Below are positions 51,730 through 60,543 of a DNA stretch of 64,000 nucleotides, piece by piece. This DNA comes from Pseudomonadota bacterium (GTDB lineage: Bacteria > Pseudomonadota > Alphaproteobacteria > SP197), in the NCBI GenBank assembly GCA_039028155.1, contig JBCCIS010000019.1:16443-80442 (forward strand). Direction: 5' to 3'. Under the pieces are notes generated by a model. That model did no database searches. It was not told the DNA's origin and saw nothing but the letters and a program-made list of their open reading frames with translations. The position numbers and the translations under genes were made by a program. Positions within the stretch are counted from its first letter, which is position 1, and every line of letters begins with the position of its first letter.

Positions 51730-52050
51730 ATGAAAACAACTCAATTCCTGAAGGCAGGCCTTGTCGCCATCACGTTCGCGCTGGGCGCGGCCGCGGCGGC
51801 ACCGGCCAGCGCGCAAGAAGAAGCGACGGCGCGCGACATCAACGATATCACCTGCCGCGATGTCATCCGCATGAGCGGTGACGACCGCGATATCGCCGTG
51901 GCCTTCCTGCACGGCTATATCCTGGGCGACGGTGAATCGACCGAGTTTGTCGTCGAGGAGCTCTACCTGGCGACCGACCTCTTCATCGAGTACTGCCTGG
52001 ACAACACCGACGACGTCGCGGTCGAAGCACTGCGCAAGCACGTCGAGTAG
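51730..52050 (+). CDS. HdeA/HdeB-family periplasmic protein
   Basis: A 106-residue exported protein: signal peptide MKTTQFLKAGLVAITFALG with AxA cleavage near 28, then a short helical domain with the pair of cysteines in DITCRDV and IEYCLDN expected to form one disulfide. This matches the HdeA family, acid-activated chaperones in enterics; in alphaproteobacteria the role is less clear. GAGGAGG precedes the ATG by five bases. A strong hairpin terminator follows. Confidence 0.7.
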   Translation: MKTTQFLKAGLVAITFALGAAAAAPASAQEEATARDINDITCRDVIRMSGDDRDIAVAFLHGYILGDGESTEFVVEELYLATDLFIEYCLDNTDDVAVEALRKHVE

Positions 52051-52070
52051 GCATTACCCTTAAACGAAAC

Positions 52071-52098
52071 GCGGCCCGGTGCGTGAGCGCCGGGCCGC
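52071..52098. terminator. GC-rich hairpin terminator between convergent genes
   Basis: GCGGCCCGG (52071-52079) and CCGGGCCGC (52090-52098) are perfect inverted repeats with a ten-base loop. They lie between the HdeA-like gene end and the patatin gene end, and can act in both directions. No long T-run follows. Confidence 0.65.
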
Positions 52099-52125
52099 CT
52101 GTCGTCTGACGTGAGCAAGGAAGGT

Positions 52126-53352
52126 CTACTCCTCGTGCTTCACGTCCTCTTCCAGATCGATATCGACAACATCGAACCCGACCGGTTTGCGCGCCCAGGG
52201 ATAGCCGTTCACGGCCAACTCGTAGCCGATATCATAGAGCTCACGCATGTATTCTAGGTCGAACGCCTCCTGCGGTTCCTTATCGAAGTCATCGGGCACG
52301 TAGGCCAGATAGAAATCGTTGCCGTCCCTGAGCGACGTCAGATAGATGCGGTCGAGGTCGCCGATGCCTTGCGTGCGGATCAGTGACGACACGGACGCGC
52401 CGACAATCGAGAAGATGTCCGGGTTGACCGTCGACCAGCGGGCGTCGAGCGGCGAGTTGCGGATGACATAGACTTCCGGGCGCCCCTGGACGTCCAGGAT
52501 CTCCATCAGCGCGGGCCAGTCGATGGTCGTTGGATAGACGAAGACCTGCGATACCGCGCCGCCGTCAACATGCAGCTCGTCGTAGCGTTGGCCTTCGAAC
52601 TCAACCTCAAACAGCACGGGCGGAAACGCGCCGGGGACAGAGGCCGACGCAAGCAGCACGTCGCTGATCAAGTCGCGTTTATCGGGCCGGTCGCTGGCGG
52701 CAATTGCCGTGATGTTCCAGATGACCGGCCGCTTGGCGTCAAGGTTGGTCGTGCTGACAAAGAGCCTGCGGCCCTTCTTAAAGGCCTCCGCCAATTCGTT
52801 CATGAGTTGCGGCGTCATGTAGCCGTAGATGATCTCGCGCAACTTTTCGGTGCTGGCGGCCGCGTCGCCGGTGATGATCTCTGTCCACGACCGCGCCGTG
52901 ACCAGGTCGTCGGTCGTATAGAGCGTGTACATATCCTTCAGCGTCTGATCGTAATCGGACCCCAGAAAGGCGAAGGGTGCGATCAAGGCACCGGTGCTGA
53001 TGCCGGTCACCATGGTGAACTCCGGCCGCGTGCCTGTTTCTGTCCAGCCGTTCAAGAGCCCGGCGCCAAAGGCGCCATCCGGCCCACCACCGGAAATGGC
53101 CAGATAATAGTGTGGCACACCGACAATGCCGGTCTGGCGCGCGCGGATCTCCTCGACCGTTGAGTTGGCAAGCCGCTCAAGCAGGAAATCAGGCGTCGCA
53201 TCACCCCAAAAGCGCGCGTTCGGCACGCCGGGAATCTCAGCCATTTGCTCCTGCGGATCCGGCAAGGGCTTGCGGTCAGGCACGGTGCCGCAGGCCGCCA
53301 GCACACTCATGAGGGCGGCCATCAGCACCGCCGCCAATGTTGTCGGGTTCAT
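52126..53352 (-). CDS. Patatin-like phospholipase lipoprotein
   Basis: A 408-residue lipoprotein: signal peptide with lipobox LAAC (Cys21). The patatin domain shows the oxyanion loop GGGPDGAFGAG (near 88-98), the nucleophile elbow GISTG (near 117-121), and the catalytic Asp in VDGGAV near 270. It should hydrolyse lipid acyl chains at the cell envelope. The large acidic C-terminal region (EEDVKHEE) is unusual but not damaging. It converges with the HdeA-like gene. Confidence 0.87.
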   Translation of the reverse strand: MNPTTLAAVLMAALMSVLAACGTVPDRKPLPDPQEQMAEIPGVPNARFWGDATPDFLLERLANSTVEEIRARQTGIVGVPHYYLAISGGGPDGAFGAGLLNGWTETGTRPEFTMVTGISTGALIAPFAFLGSDYDQTLKDMYTLYTTDDLVTARSWTEIITGDAAASTEKLREIIYGYMTPQLMNELAEAFKKGRRLFVSTTNLDAKRPVIWNITAIAASDRPDKRDLISDVLLASASVPGAFPPVLFEVEFEGQRYDELHVDGGAVSQVFVYPTTIDWPALMEILDVQGRPEVYVIRNSPLDARWSTVNPDIFSIVGASVSSLIRTQGIGDLDRIYLTSLRDGNDFYLAYVPDDFDKEPQEAFDLEYMRELYDIGYELAVNGYPWARKPVGFDVVDIDLEEDVKHEE

Positions 53353-53618
53353 GTGTCCCCCAATCCGAATCAGATGTTCCCCAGGTGCGGCCAGTTAATT
53401 TCCGGGACCCCGTGGAGGTCAACAAACATCTTCAGAAATGTTGCCATTCCTTCTCAAACACTGGATTTTCGGCGATCAGGCGGCGACAGAGGGCGCCTGT
53501 AACGGGTCGACCGCATTCGTTGCAAAGGTGACGCCGGTCACCAATTGAAGCTGGAAACAACAGACCCTGCGCTTACATTGTGAGGGCTTATCCCGGGGCA
53601 GGCAGTGTGGGGGGTCCT

Positions 53619-54197
53619 ATGTCGACGACGTTGACGATCGTGCTGGTGCTGTTGGTGCTGGTGGTGCTGGTCATTGTTTGGGCCATCGCGATCTACAATC
53701 GCCTGGTGACCCGGCGACAGCAGACCGAGGAAGGTTGGAGCGGCATCGACGTGCAGCTCAAGCGCCGGTCGAACCTGATCCCCAACCTGGTCGAGACCGT
53801 CAAAGGCTACGCGTCGCACGAACAGGAGACACTGGACAACGTCACGGCCATGCGCGCGAAGGCCGACGCGGCGCCCGGCGATTCACCTGAAGCGCGCGGC
53901 CAGGCGGAGAGCGCGCTGTCGGGCGCCCTGGTGCAGCTCTTCGCGGTCGCCGAGAATTATCCGGACCTGAAAGCCAGCAGCAACTTCATCGAATTGCAGG
54001 CCGCGCTGGCCGAGGTCGAAGACCAGATCCAGATGGCGCGTCGTTACTACAACGGTGCCGTGCGCAATATGAACATTCTGGTCGACTCCTTCCCCAGCAA
54101 CATCGTCGCCAAACGCTACGACTTCCAGAAAGCCGTCTACTTCGAAATCGACGATCCCGCCGACAAGGCCGTGCCAAAGGTTGAATTCGGATCCTAG
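53619..54197 (+). CDS. LemA family protein
   Basis: A 192-residue membrane-anchored coiled protein. One transmembrane helix (3-24, LTIVLVLLVLVVLVIVWAI), then YNRLVTRRQQTEEGWSGIDV and LKRRSNLIPNLVETVKGYASHE, both characteristic of LemA. C-terminal RYYNGAVRNMN and FPSNIVAKRY complete the motif set. LemA genes usually precede a DUF2207-type membrane protein, as here. Role unknown; envelope-associated. Confidence 0.9.
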   Translation: MSTTLTIVLVLLVLVVLVIVWAIAIYNRLVTRRQQTEEGWSGIDVQLKRRSNLIPNLVETVKGYASHEQETLDNVTAMRAKADAAPGDSPEARGQAESALSGALVQLFAVAENYPDLKASSNFIELQAALAEVEDQIQMARRYYNGAVRNMNILVDSFPSNIVAKRYDFQKAVYFEIDDPADKAVPKVEFGS

Positions 54198-54201
54198 TGC
54201 G

Positions 54202-56184
54202 ATGTCCTGCCAATGTGGTCTGATGTTGTGGCTACGCCGGTCAGCGCTCGGCGCGTTGGCCGTATTTCTGTTGCTTGGTGCCGGCGAAACCCACGCCCAG
54301 TCGACACCGGAACGCATCAAGTCATACATCTCCGACATCACGGTCCAAACCGACGGTACGCTGCTGGTCCGCGAGACGATTACCGTTCATGCCGCCGGCT
54401 ACAAGATCAAGCGCGGTATCTATCGCGACTTTCCGACAATCTATTCAGGCCCGCTGGGCCTGAAGCAAAGAACCGGCTTCGACCTCATCGAAGTCCTGCG
54501 CGATGGCGAGCCGGAGCCCCACTTCACCGAAGCGTTGGGGAACGGCGTCAGACTCTATATCGGCGACGAGAACACGTACCTGCCGGAAGGCGACTACACC
54601 TACACCATCGTTTACGAGAGCGACTGGCAGATCCGCTTCGATGAGGATTTTGACGAGCTCTACTGGAACGTGACCGGCAACGACTGGGACTTCACCATCG
54701 AACGCGCCGAAGCGCGGGTGACGTTACCGGCCGGCGCCGAGGTCCTTGAGGTCAACGCCTATACAGGCAGCTACGGCCAAACCGGCACCAACTACAAAAG
54801 CGCGATCGTCGCCAACAACGTCGTCCAGATCGCCACGACCAGCCCGCTCTCGCCTTATCAGGGACTGACGATCTCAGTGACCTGGCCAAAGGGTGTCGTC
54901 GCCGAACCGAGCGGCGCCGACCGCGCCTTCAATCTTCTGACCGACAACCTATCCATCCTGATCGGTGTTTTGGGCTTCGTCTTGACCGTCCTCTTTTTCT
55001 TAAGGCTGTGGAACCGAGTCGGACGCGATCCGGAGAAGGGTGTCGTCATCCCGCTGTTCAAGGCCCCGGACGGCATGCCGCCGGTGGTCGTCGGCTATAC
55101 CGCTTCTTGGGGATTTGGCGCCGGCTTCAGCCGGTCGCGCGCGTTCGCCGTGGCGCTGACCAGCATGGCGACTAAGGGCGCGGTCTCTATCGTCGAGAAC
55201 GACGACGACAGCTTCACGGTCACGCGCGCGGAGGATGCGGACCGAAGCCGCCTTTCGCCCGGCGAGAAGGCCGTTTTCGATGAACTCTTCGGCGGCTGGT
55301 CGACCAGCATTACGTTAAGCAGGACCTATGACCCCGAGATCGGCGCGGCGGTCAAGGCGCTCGCAAAACTGATCAACGGCGAATACACAGACGTCTACTT
55401 CCGCAAAAACCGGGGTGCTTGGGCCGGCGGAACAGCCTTGGCCGTGATCAGCGCCGTGATCGCCGCGGTCGTTGACGCGCAGCGTCTGGACGATCTGTTC
55501 ATCGTCGGCTTTCTGTCACTATTCGGTCTCGCCTTCGGCTTCGGCGCGGCGATGCTGTGGATCAGACTGGCGCCGCTGGTCGCCGGCAAGTTCGAGTTCT
55601 CCGCGCGCCGTCTGATCGGCTTGCTTGCCGGCCTGGTTTTCGCGGTCATGTTCTCCGCGCCCGCGATCGGCGCGTTGAGTTTCGCCGCGACGATGATCTC
55701 GCTGCCGGTCTTCATCATCATGCTGCTGAACGCCGGCACTGTCGTTCTTTTCTGGTTCCTGCTGCGCGCGCCGACCATGCACGGTCGCCAGGTCATGGAC
55801 GAGATCGAGGGCTACAAACTCTATCTCTCCGTCGCCGAGTCCGACCGCATGAACATGTTTGGCACCGAACCGGCGATGACCCTGGAGCTCTTTGAACGCC
55901 ACCTGCCCTACGCCATGGCGCTCGACGTGGCGGAGGCCTGGACTGAACACTTCGAGGCGCAGATTCCGCCCGAGCAGCTAAACGACAGCACCTATCGCCC
56001 GCGCTGGTACCGTTCCCATCGCGGTATCTCGCAGCTGTCATCGATGACCTCGACGCTCTCCAGCTCTCTGTCCACGACCGTATCGTCGGCCTCGACCCGC
56101 CCGAGCAGCAGCAGCTCTGGCGGCTCATCCGGTGGCGGCTCATCCGGTGGCGGTGGCGGCGGTGGTGGTGGCGGCGGCTGGTAG
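54202..56184 (+). CDS. DUF2207 family membrane protein
   Basis: A 660-residue protein: signal peptide (to about residue 33, THAQ), a large periplasmic DUF2207 beta domain (SYISDITVQTDGTLLVRETI onwards), then transmembrane helices near 255-275, 410-455 and 480-520. A glycine/serine-rich tail (GGSSGGGSSGGGGG) ends in a single Trp, a typical feature of the family. Partner of LemA, whose stop lies four bases upstream of this ATG. Role unknown. Confidence 0.85.
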   Translation: MSCQCGLMLWLRRSALGALAVFLLLGAGETHAQSTPERIKSYISDITVQTDGTLLVRETITVHAAGYKIKRGIYRDFPTIYSGPLGLKQRTGFDLIEVLRDGEPEPHFTEALGNGVRLYIGDENTYLPEGDYTYTIVYESDWQIRFDEDFDELYWNVTGNDWDFTIERAEARVTLPAGAEVLEVNAYTGSYGQTGTNYKSAIVANNVVQIATTSPLSPYQGLTISVTWPKGVVAEPSGADRAFNLLTDNLSILIGVLGFVLTVLFFLRLWNRVGRDPEKGVVIPLFKAPDGMPPVVVGYTASWGFGAGFSRSRAFAVALTSMATKGAVSIVENDDDSFTVTRAEDADRSRLSPGEKAVFDELFGGWSTSITLSRTYDPEIGAAVKALAKLINGEYTDVYFRKNRGAWAGGTALAVISAVIAAVVDAQRLDDLFIVGFLSLFGLAFGFGAAMLWIRLAPLVAGKFEFSARRLIGLLAGLVFAVMFSAPAIGALSFAATMISLPVFIIMLLNAGTVVLFWFLLRAPTMHGRQVMDEIEGYKLYLSVAESDRMNMFGTEPAMTLELFERHLPYAMALDVAEAWTEHFEAQIPPEQLNDSTYRPRWYRSHRGISQLSSMTSTLSSSLSTTVSSASTRPSSSSSGGSSGGGSSGGGGGGGGGGGW

Positions 56185-56190
56185 ATTTAC

Positions 56191-57048
56191 GTGCGCCTGC
56201 CACGGACCCTCATGATCTTCGTTTACATCTCCCTGCCGTTCCTGATCGTGGCCGGCGTCTTGTTCGCGACTGCCGCGTTTCAGACCGGGCCATGGGAGCG
56301 GCTTAGCTACTACACCTTCGCGGTAATCGCGCTGCTGGCCTGGGGTGGCGTCGCATTCTGCTACTGCATCTACCTTTTGGCCACGCGTGGTCTCTCCGAT
56401 CCCATCGGGATTGGCGCCGGGGTGATTGTGCTGATCGTGATTAGCGCGGCCGCCGTGTGGGCCTGGAACCACGTTCAGAAGGAACGCGCGTGCGAGGCTG
56501 CCATGACGTTCTACCAGGAACTGGCGACGGCGGAGGCGGACGTGCGCGCGACGTTGATTGCTGACAATCTCTCGATTGTGCGTGCGGGAACACCATGTGC
56601 CCGCGAAGCGTTGTTCTTCGCCCTGGGCCATGACCGATTCGAACCGGACGCACGTGGCCCTGATGAGGAGGCCTCGCGCCTGGCAACCTTCGACCTGCTG
56701 CTGCAGGCCGGTCTGGCACCGGACGTCAATTTGCTGTGGCAAGCCCTGAACGACGCCGATGCCCAATTGTTTGCGAAGCTCGTGGCGGCGCGGCTGACGC
56801 TTGACGAAGGCGCGCAAACCACGCCGGGGGTCCTTCCACCCAACCTGGCCTTCAGCGCCGTCAGCCAGATAGAACTGGACGAGTCGAGCCCCTACTACGT
56901 CGACACCCCCGCCTTCCGCGCCATACTGGAAACGCTGCTTGAATCGGACATCGATCTTTGCGCGCGCGACGAGTTTGGCAAGACACTCGCAGACCGCATG
57001 GTGTCGCGGGGGCTGATGGAGTTGGACGACGCGCCGCGTTGCGGCTGA
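56191..57048 (+). CDS. Hypothetical membrane protein with helical soluble domain
   Basis: A 285-residue protein: three transmembrane segments in the first 95 residues, then a cytosolic or periplasmic helical region with ankyrin-like hints (LLQAGLAPDVNLLWQALNDAD; LLESDIDLCARDEFGKTLADRMVSRG). A GTG start lies just after the DUF2207 stop, so it is part of the lemA operon. No family recognised with certainty. Confidence 0.6.
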   Translation: MRLPRTLMIFVYISLPFLIVAGVLFATAAFQTGPWERLSYYTFAVIALLAWGGVAFCYCIYLLATRGLSDPIGIGAGVIVLIVISAAAVWAWNHVQKERACEAAMTFYQELATAEADVRATLIADNLSIVRAGTPCAREALFFALGHDRFEPDARGPDEEASRLATFDLLLQAGLAPDVNLLWQALNDADAQLFAKLVAARLTLDEGAQTTPGVLPPNLAFSAVSQIELDESSPYYVDTPAFRAILETLLESDIDLCARDEFGKTLADRMVSRGLMELDDAPRCG

Positions 57049-57049
57049 C

Positions 57050-57976
57050 CTAAACCTGCGGCAGCGGGTGGCGGCGGCGGATGCCGGTCAGCGCGTTCAA
57101 GATCACCGCGACCAGCACCAGCGCGCCGCCATAGAAGGTGTGTTCGACCGGGATCTCGCCGAACACGAGCCAGACCCAGAACGGTCCGATGACCACCTCC
57201 GTCAGGGACAGCAAGGCGAGCTCGGCCGCCGGCAGATGGCGTGAGCCCGCGATATAGAGCGTCAGGCCCAAAAACACCTGCGCGAACCCCATCAAGAATC
57301 CCATGCCGATGTCATGGCCGCTGATCCATATCGTGTCGCCTCCGGCGACCACGACCGTCGTGGCGACAACGCACGAAATCAGACCGGCGACAAAGACCGT
57401 CGGCATCATGTCACCGTGACGCCCCGCGCGGATGCAGACGCTGAACAAGGCGAAACCGGCGACCGCGCCTAACGCGAGGAGATCACCGAGCACCCGACCT
57501 GTGCCGAGCCCACCGGAGACCATGATTACCAAGCCCGGCACGACGATGAGCATCGACAACACGGTCGCGCGCCGTACCTTCTCGCGCAGCAGCACCCAGG
57601 CCAGAAGCGCGGCAAGGAAAGGCGACACGCCCAGGATCAGCAGCGTGTTCGCCACATAGGTCATGGAGAGCGAAAAGATGAAGGCGGTGTTGGCGAGCGC
57701 CAGGCCCAGACCGCCAATCAGCCCCCACCATCCGATGCTGCGGATCGCCTGCCACACGCCACCGCGATAACGCCAGAGAACATAAAGCAGCGCCGAGAGC
57801 CCCAGAAAAAACGTGCGCCACACGATGATCTGCCACTCGCTGGCGGTATCGACCCAACGAAACAACAGGCCGCCGCTACTCCACAGCAAACCCGCCGCGG
57901 TCACCAGGACAATGCCGCGCCCGTAACTCTCGACGAACCGAGAGTCCGCCGTGGCGGTTCCGGGACTCGACGTCAC
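57050..57976 (-). CDS. EamA/DMT superfamily transporter
   Basis: A 308-residue polytopic protein with ten predicted helices in two EamA repeats. AGLLWSSGGLLFRW starts the first repeat, and LLALGAVAGFALFSV and LSLTEVVIGPFWVWLVFGE the second. Family members export or import amino acids, amines or metabolites. The GTG start lies three bases after the MttB-family stop, so the two genes are co-transcribed; the transporter is a candidate for moving the quaternary amine substrate or a product. It converges on the lemA operon with a single-base gap. Confidence 0.85.
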   Translation of the reverse strand: MTSSPGTATADSRFVESYGRGIVLVTAAGLLWSSGGLLFRWVDTASEWQIIVWRTFFLGLSALLYVLWRYRGGVWQAIRSIGWWGLIGGLGLALANTAFIFSLSMTYVANTLLILGVSPFLAALLAWVLLREKVRRATVLSMLIVVPGLVIMVSGGLGTGRVLGDLLALGAVAGFALFSVCIRAGRHGDMMPTVFVAGLISCVVATTVVVAGGDTIWISGHDIGMGFLMGFAQVFLGLTLYIAGSRHLPAAELALLSLTEVVIGPFWVWLVFGEIPVEHTFYGGALVLVAVILNALTGIRRRHPLPQV

Positions 57977-57979
57977 GGA

Positions 57980-59512
57980 TCAGGCGACGCCGTCGGGCAG
58001 CTCGGCCCGACGCCGTGCCATGAAATCCTGCAGTGCTTCGTCGAGTCCCTCATCAAGCGGCGGCGGTTCGTATTGCGCGAGCCTGTCCTTGGCGATCCGG
58101 ACCGCGCGCTGTTCATGGGTCTGGGCGCCCTCGGCTTCCCACTGCTCGAAGCTGTTGTTATCGGCAACCTCGGGAATGAAGAAGCCGGAGAGATAATTGC
58201 GCTGCGTGTGCTCACAGCCGAGGTAGTGGCTGCCCGGCCCGACCTCGCGCACCGCGTCCATGGCAAGGCCGTTGTCGGAGAGATCGATGCCTTCGGAAAA
58301 GCTTTGCAGCATCGCGATCTGCTCGGCATCCATGATGAACTTGGCGTAACCGGCGGCTAGCCCCGCCTCCAGCCAGCCGGCCGAATGCAGGATAAAGTTG
58401 GTGCCGGCCTGCAAGGTCGCCGTCATCGTCTGCATGCTCTCGTAAGCCGCCTGCGCGTCGGCCACCTTGGCGCCGGTCAGCATGCCGCCGGAGCGCACCG
58501 GCACCTTGTAGCGGCGCGCGAGCTGGGTGCAGCAATAGATCATCTGGAGCGTCTCGGGCGTCCCCATCATCGGTGCGCCTGACTGCATGGAGACGGTGCT
58601 GAGAAAACTGCCGAAGACCATCGGCGTTCCCGGATTGACCAACTGGGCATAGGCAAGGCCTGCGGTCACCTCGGCGTTCAATTGGGCGACGGCGCCGGCG
58701 GTCGCGACCGGGGCCATGGCACCGGCCATGATGAAGGGCGTGATCAAAACCGCCTGGCGGTGCGCGGCGTAGTGACGCAGGGATCCCAGCATGGATTCGT
58801 CCCACACCAGTGGCGAGTTGCAGTTCACGACCGACGTCATCACGACGTTCTCCCGCATGACGTCGGCGCCAAACAGGATCTCGCACATGCGGCACGAATC
58901 GAGCGCGCGCTCCGGCGCCGACTGCACACCCATGAACGGTTTGTCGCTGAGCTTGATGTGGCTGTAGACGATATCCAGGTGCCGCTTGGGCACCGGCACG
59001 TCAATCGGCTCGCAGATGATACCGCCGTCGTGGTGCAGCGCCGGCGTCATATAGGTCAGCTTGATGAAATTCTGCAGGTCCTCCAGCGTCGCGTAGCGGC
59101 GCTGGTTGTCGAAGTCGCGCACAAAGGGCGAGCCGAAGGTCGGCGCGAAGACCGTGTTGCGCCCACCGATCTCGACACTGCGTTCGGGATTGCGCGCGAC
59201 CTGGGTATAGGTCTCCGGGATCATGTCGAGCTTTTCGGCGATCAACTCGCGGGGTATGCGCACGCGCTCGCCCTTGACCTCGGCGCCCGCCTCCTTCCAT
59301 TGGGCCAGCGCGGTCTCGTCGCGGAAGTCGATGCCGATCTCCTCCAAAATCTGCATGGAGGTGTCGTGGATCAGATCAAGCCCGGCCTGGTCCAAGAGCT
59401 CGTAGACCGGGATCTCTCGCGTGATGTGACGCTTCTGGACCAGGGGACCGCCGACGCGTTCGCGCCGCCTTGCCGCCCTACCGCCGCGCCTTGGCTTCGT
59501 GGTTGCCGCCAT
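57980..59512 (-). CDS. MttB-family (non-pyrrolysine) corrinoid-dependent methyltransferase, second copy
   Basis: A 510-residue paralogue of the gene at 25495. N-terminal basic tail KPRRGGRAARRRERVGG; then ITREIPVYELLDQAGLDLIH, YATLEDLQNFIKLTYMTPAL, MQSGAPMMGTPE and VREVGPGSHYLG. No in-frame amber codon, so MtgB-like, not TMA-specific. It should methylate the Co(I) corrinoid protein encoded by the divergent gene at 59826, using glycine betaine or another quaternary amine. GGGAGGA lies upstream of the ATG; the in-frame ATG 21 bases earlier is less well placed. Operon partner: EamA transporter downstream. Confidence 0.87.
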   Translation of the reverse strand: MAATTKPRRGGRAARRRERVGGPLVQKRHITREIPVYELLDQAGLDLIHDTSMQILEEIGIDFRDETALAQWKEAGAEVKGERVRIPRELIAEKLDMIPETYTQVARNPERSVEIGGRNTVFAPTFGSPFVRDFDNQRRYATLEDLQNFIKLTYMTPALHHDGGIICEPIDVPVPKRHLDIVYSHIKLSDKPFMGVQSAPERALDSCRMCEILFGADVMRENVVMTSVVNCNSPLVWDESMLGSLRHYAAHRQAVLITPFIMAGAMAPVATAGAVAQLNAEVTAGLAYAQLVNPGTPMVFGSFLSTVSMQSGAPMMGTPETLQMIYCCTQLARRYKVPVRSGGMLTGAKVADAQAAYESMQTMTATLQAGTNFILHSAGWLEAGLAAGYAKFIMDAEQIAMLQSFSEGIDLSDNGLAMDAVREVGPGSHYLGCEHTQRNYLSGFFIPEVADNNSFEQWEAEGAQTHEQRAVRIAKDRLAQYEPPPLDEGLDEALQDFMARRRAELPDGVA

Positions 59513-59825
59513 TGCAATTCCTCCCGCAGACATTTGGAGGCTTAAGGGCCCGCGCTGTCAAAACAGAAATGCGGGCCGCACCAATCCGTCCAGATAGCGC
59601 GCATAAGATGTGTCGAAGGGTTCGTGTTTGGAACAGTTTCGCGCCCGCACAAAAACGTCCAACCCCACGGAATCCCTATGGTGCTGCGATCACGCCTTGT
59701 GATAAACGAGCCGCCGGTGTCGAATGCGGACTAGTCCGTGTCGCGAGTGTCTTAGATTGCCGGACTGAGCGAGCGTACGTGACGTTGTTTCGCCCGATTT
59801 TCCGGCGTTTTAGCGGGAGCGTGGT
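59513..59825. promoter_or_regulatory. Shared divergent promoter region of the corrinoid system
   Basis: This 313-bp gap separates the divergent MttB-family gene and the corrinoid-protein operon and must carry both promoters. No clear cobalamin riboswitch (B12 box) is visible to me. A 12-bp palindrome, listed separately, lies at 59727-59738. GGGAG precedes the corrinoid gene ATG. Confidence 0.45.
59727..59738. promoter_or_regulatory. Perfect 12-bp palindrome CGGACTAGTCCG, possible operator
   Basis: CGGACTAGTCCG reads the same on both strands. It lies 88 bp upstream of the corrinoid gene start, in the expected zone for an activator or repressor site. No regulator gene is in the neighbourhood, so its protein partner is unknown. 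Confidence 0.3.
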
Positions 59826-60536
59826 ATGGCCGAAGAAGAAGACGATCTCGACCTTAGCACCCTGGATGACGACGAACTCACCCAGCAGATGCATGAGGAT
59901 CTGTACGACGGTCTTGCCGACGAGATCGTCGAGGGTGTCAACATCCTGCTCGAGCGCGGCTGGGCACCTTACAAGGTCCTGACCGAGGCGCTGGTCGAGG
60001 GCATGCGGATTGTCGGCATCGACTTCCGCGACGGCATCCTGTTCGTGCCGGAGGTTCTGCTGGCCGCCAATTCGATGAAGGCGGGCATGGTTATCCTGCG
60101 CCCGCTTCTGGCCGAGACCGGCGCGCCCAAGCAGGGCTCGATCGTGATCGGCACGGTGAAGGGCGACATCCACGACATCGGCAAGAACCTGGTCGGCATG
60201 ATGCTGGAAGGCGCGGGCTTCGACGTCTACGACATCGGCATCAACAACGATGTCGAGAAGTACCTGGAGGCGCTTGAGGAGCACAAGCCGGACTTCCTGG
60301 GCATGTCGGCGCTTTTGACCACGACCATGCCCTATATGAAGGTCGTCATCGACACCATGACGGAACAGGGCATTCGCGACGACTACACCGTCCTGGTCGG
60401 CGGCGCGCCGCTGAACGAGGCCTTTGCCGACAGTGTCGGGGCCGACGCCTATTGCCGCGACGCGGCGGTGGCGGTCGAAACCGCCAAGACCTTGGTTGCG
60501 GAGCGGCGCAAGTCGAACTCCGCCGCCGCCCAATGA
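59826..60536 (+). CDS. Corrinoid (B12-binding) methyl-carrier protein, MtgC/MttC-like
   Basis: A 236-residue protein with the typical two modules. The N-terminal helical cap (residues 15-100, with EALVEGMRIVGIDFRDGILFVPEVLLAA) resembles the methionine-synthase B12-binding cap. The Rossmann B12 domain has the lower-ligand motif GDIHDIGKN with D114 and H116, plus GMSALLTTTM and VGGAPLNEAFA. It carries the methyl group between the MttB-family enzyme and a folate acceptor. An acidic tail (EEEDDLDLSTLDDDE) opens the protein. It heads an operon with DUF1638, MetF and MetV genes. Confidence 0.92.
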   Translation: MAEEEDDLDLSTLDDDELTQQMHEDLYDGLADEIVEGVNILLERGWAPYKVLTEALVEGMRIVGIDFRDGILFVPEVLLAANSMKAGMVILRPLLAETGAPKQGSIVIGTVKGDIHDIGKNLVGMMLEGAGFDVYDIGINNDVEKYLEALEEHKPDFLGMSALLTTTMPYMKVVIDTMTEQGIRDDYTVLVGGAPLNEAFADSVGADAYCRDAAVAVETAKTLVAERRKSNSAAAQ

Positions 60537-60543
60537 GATCTCG

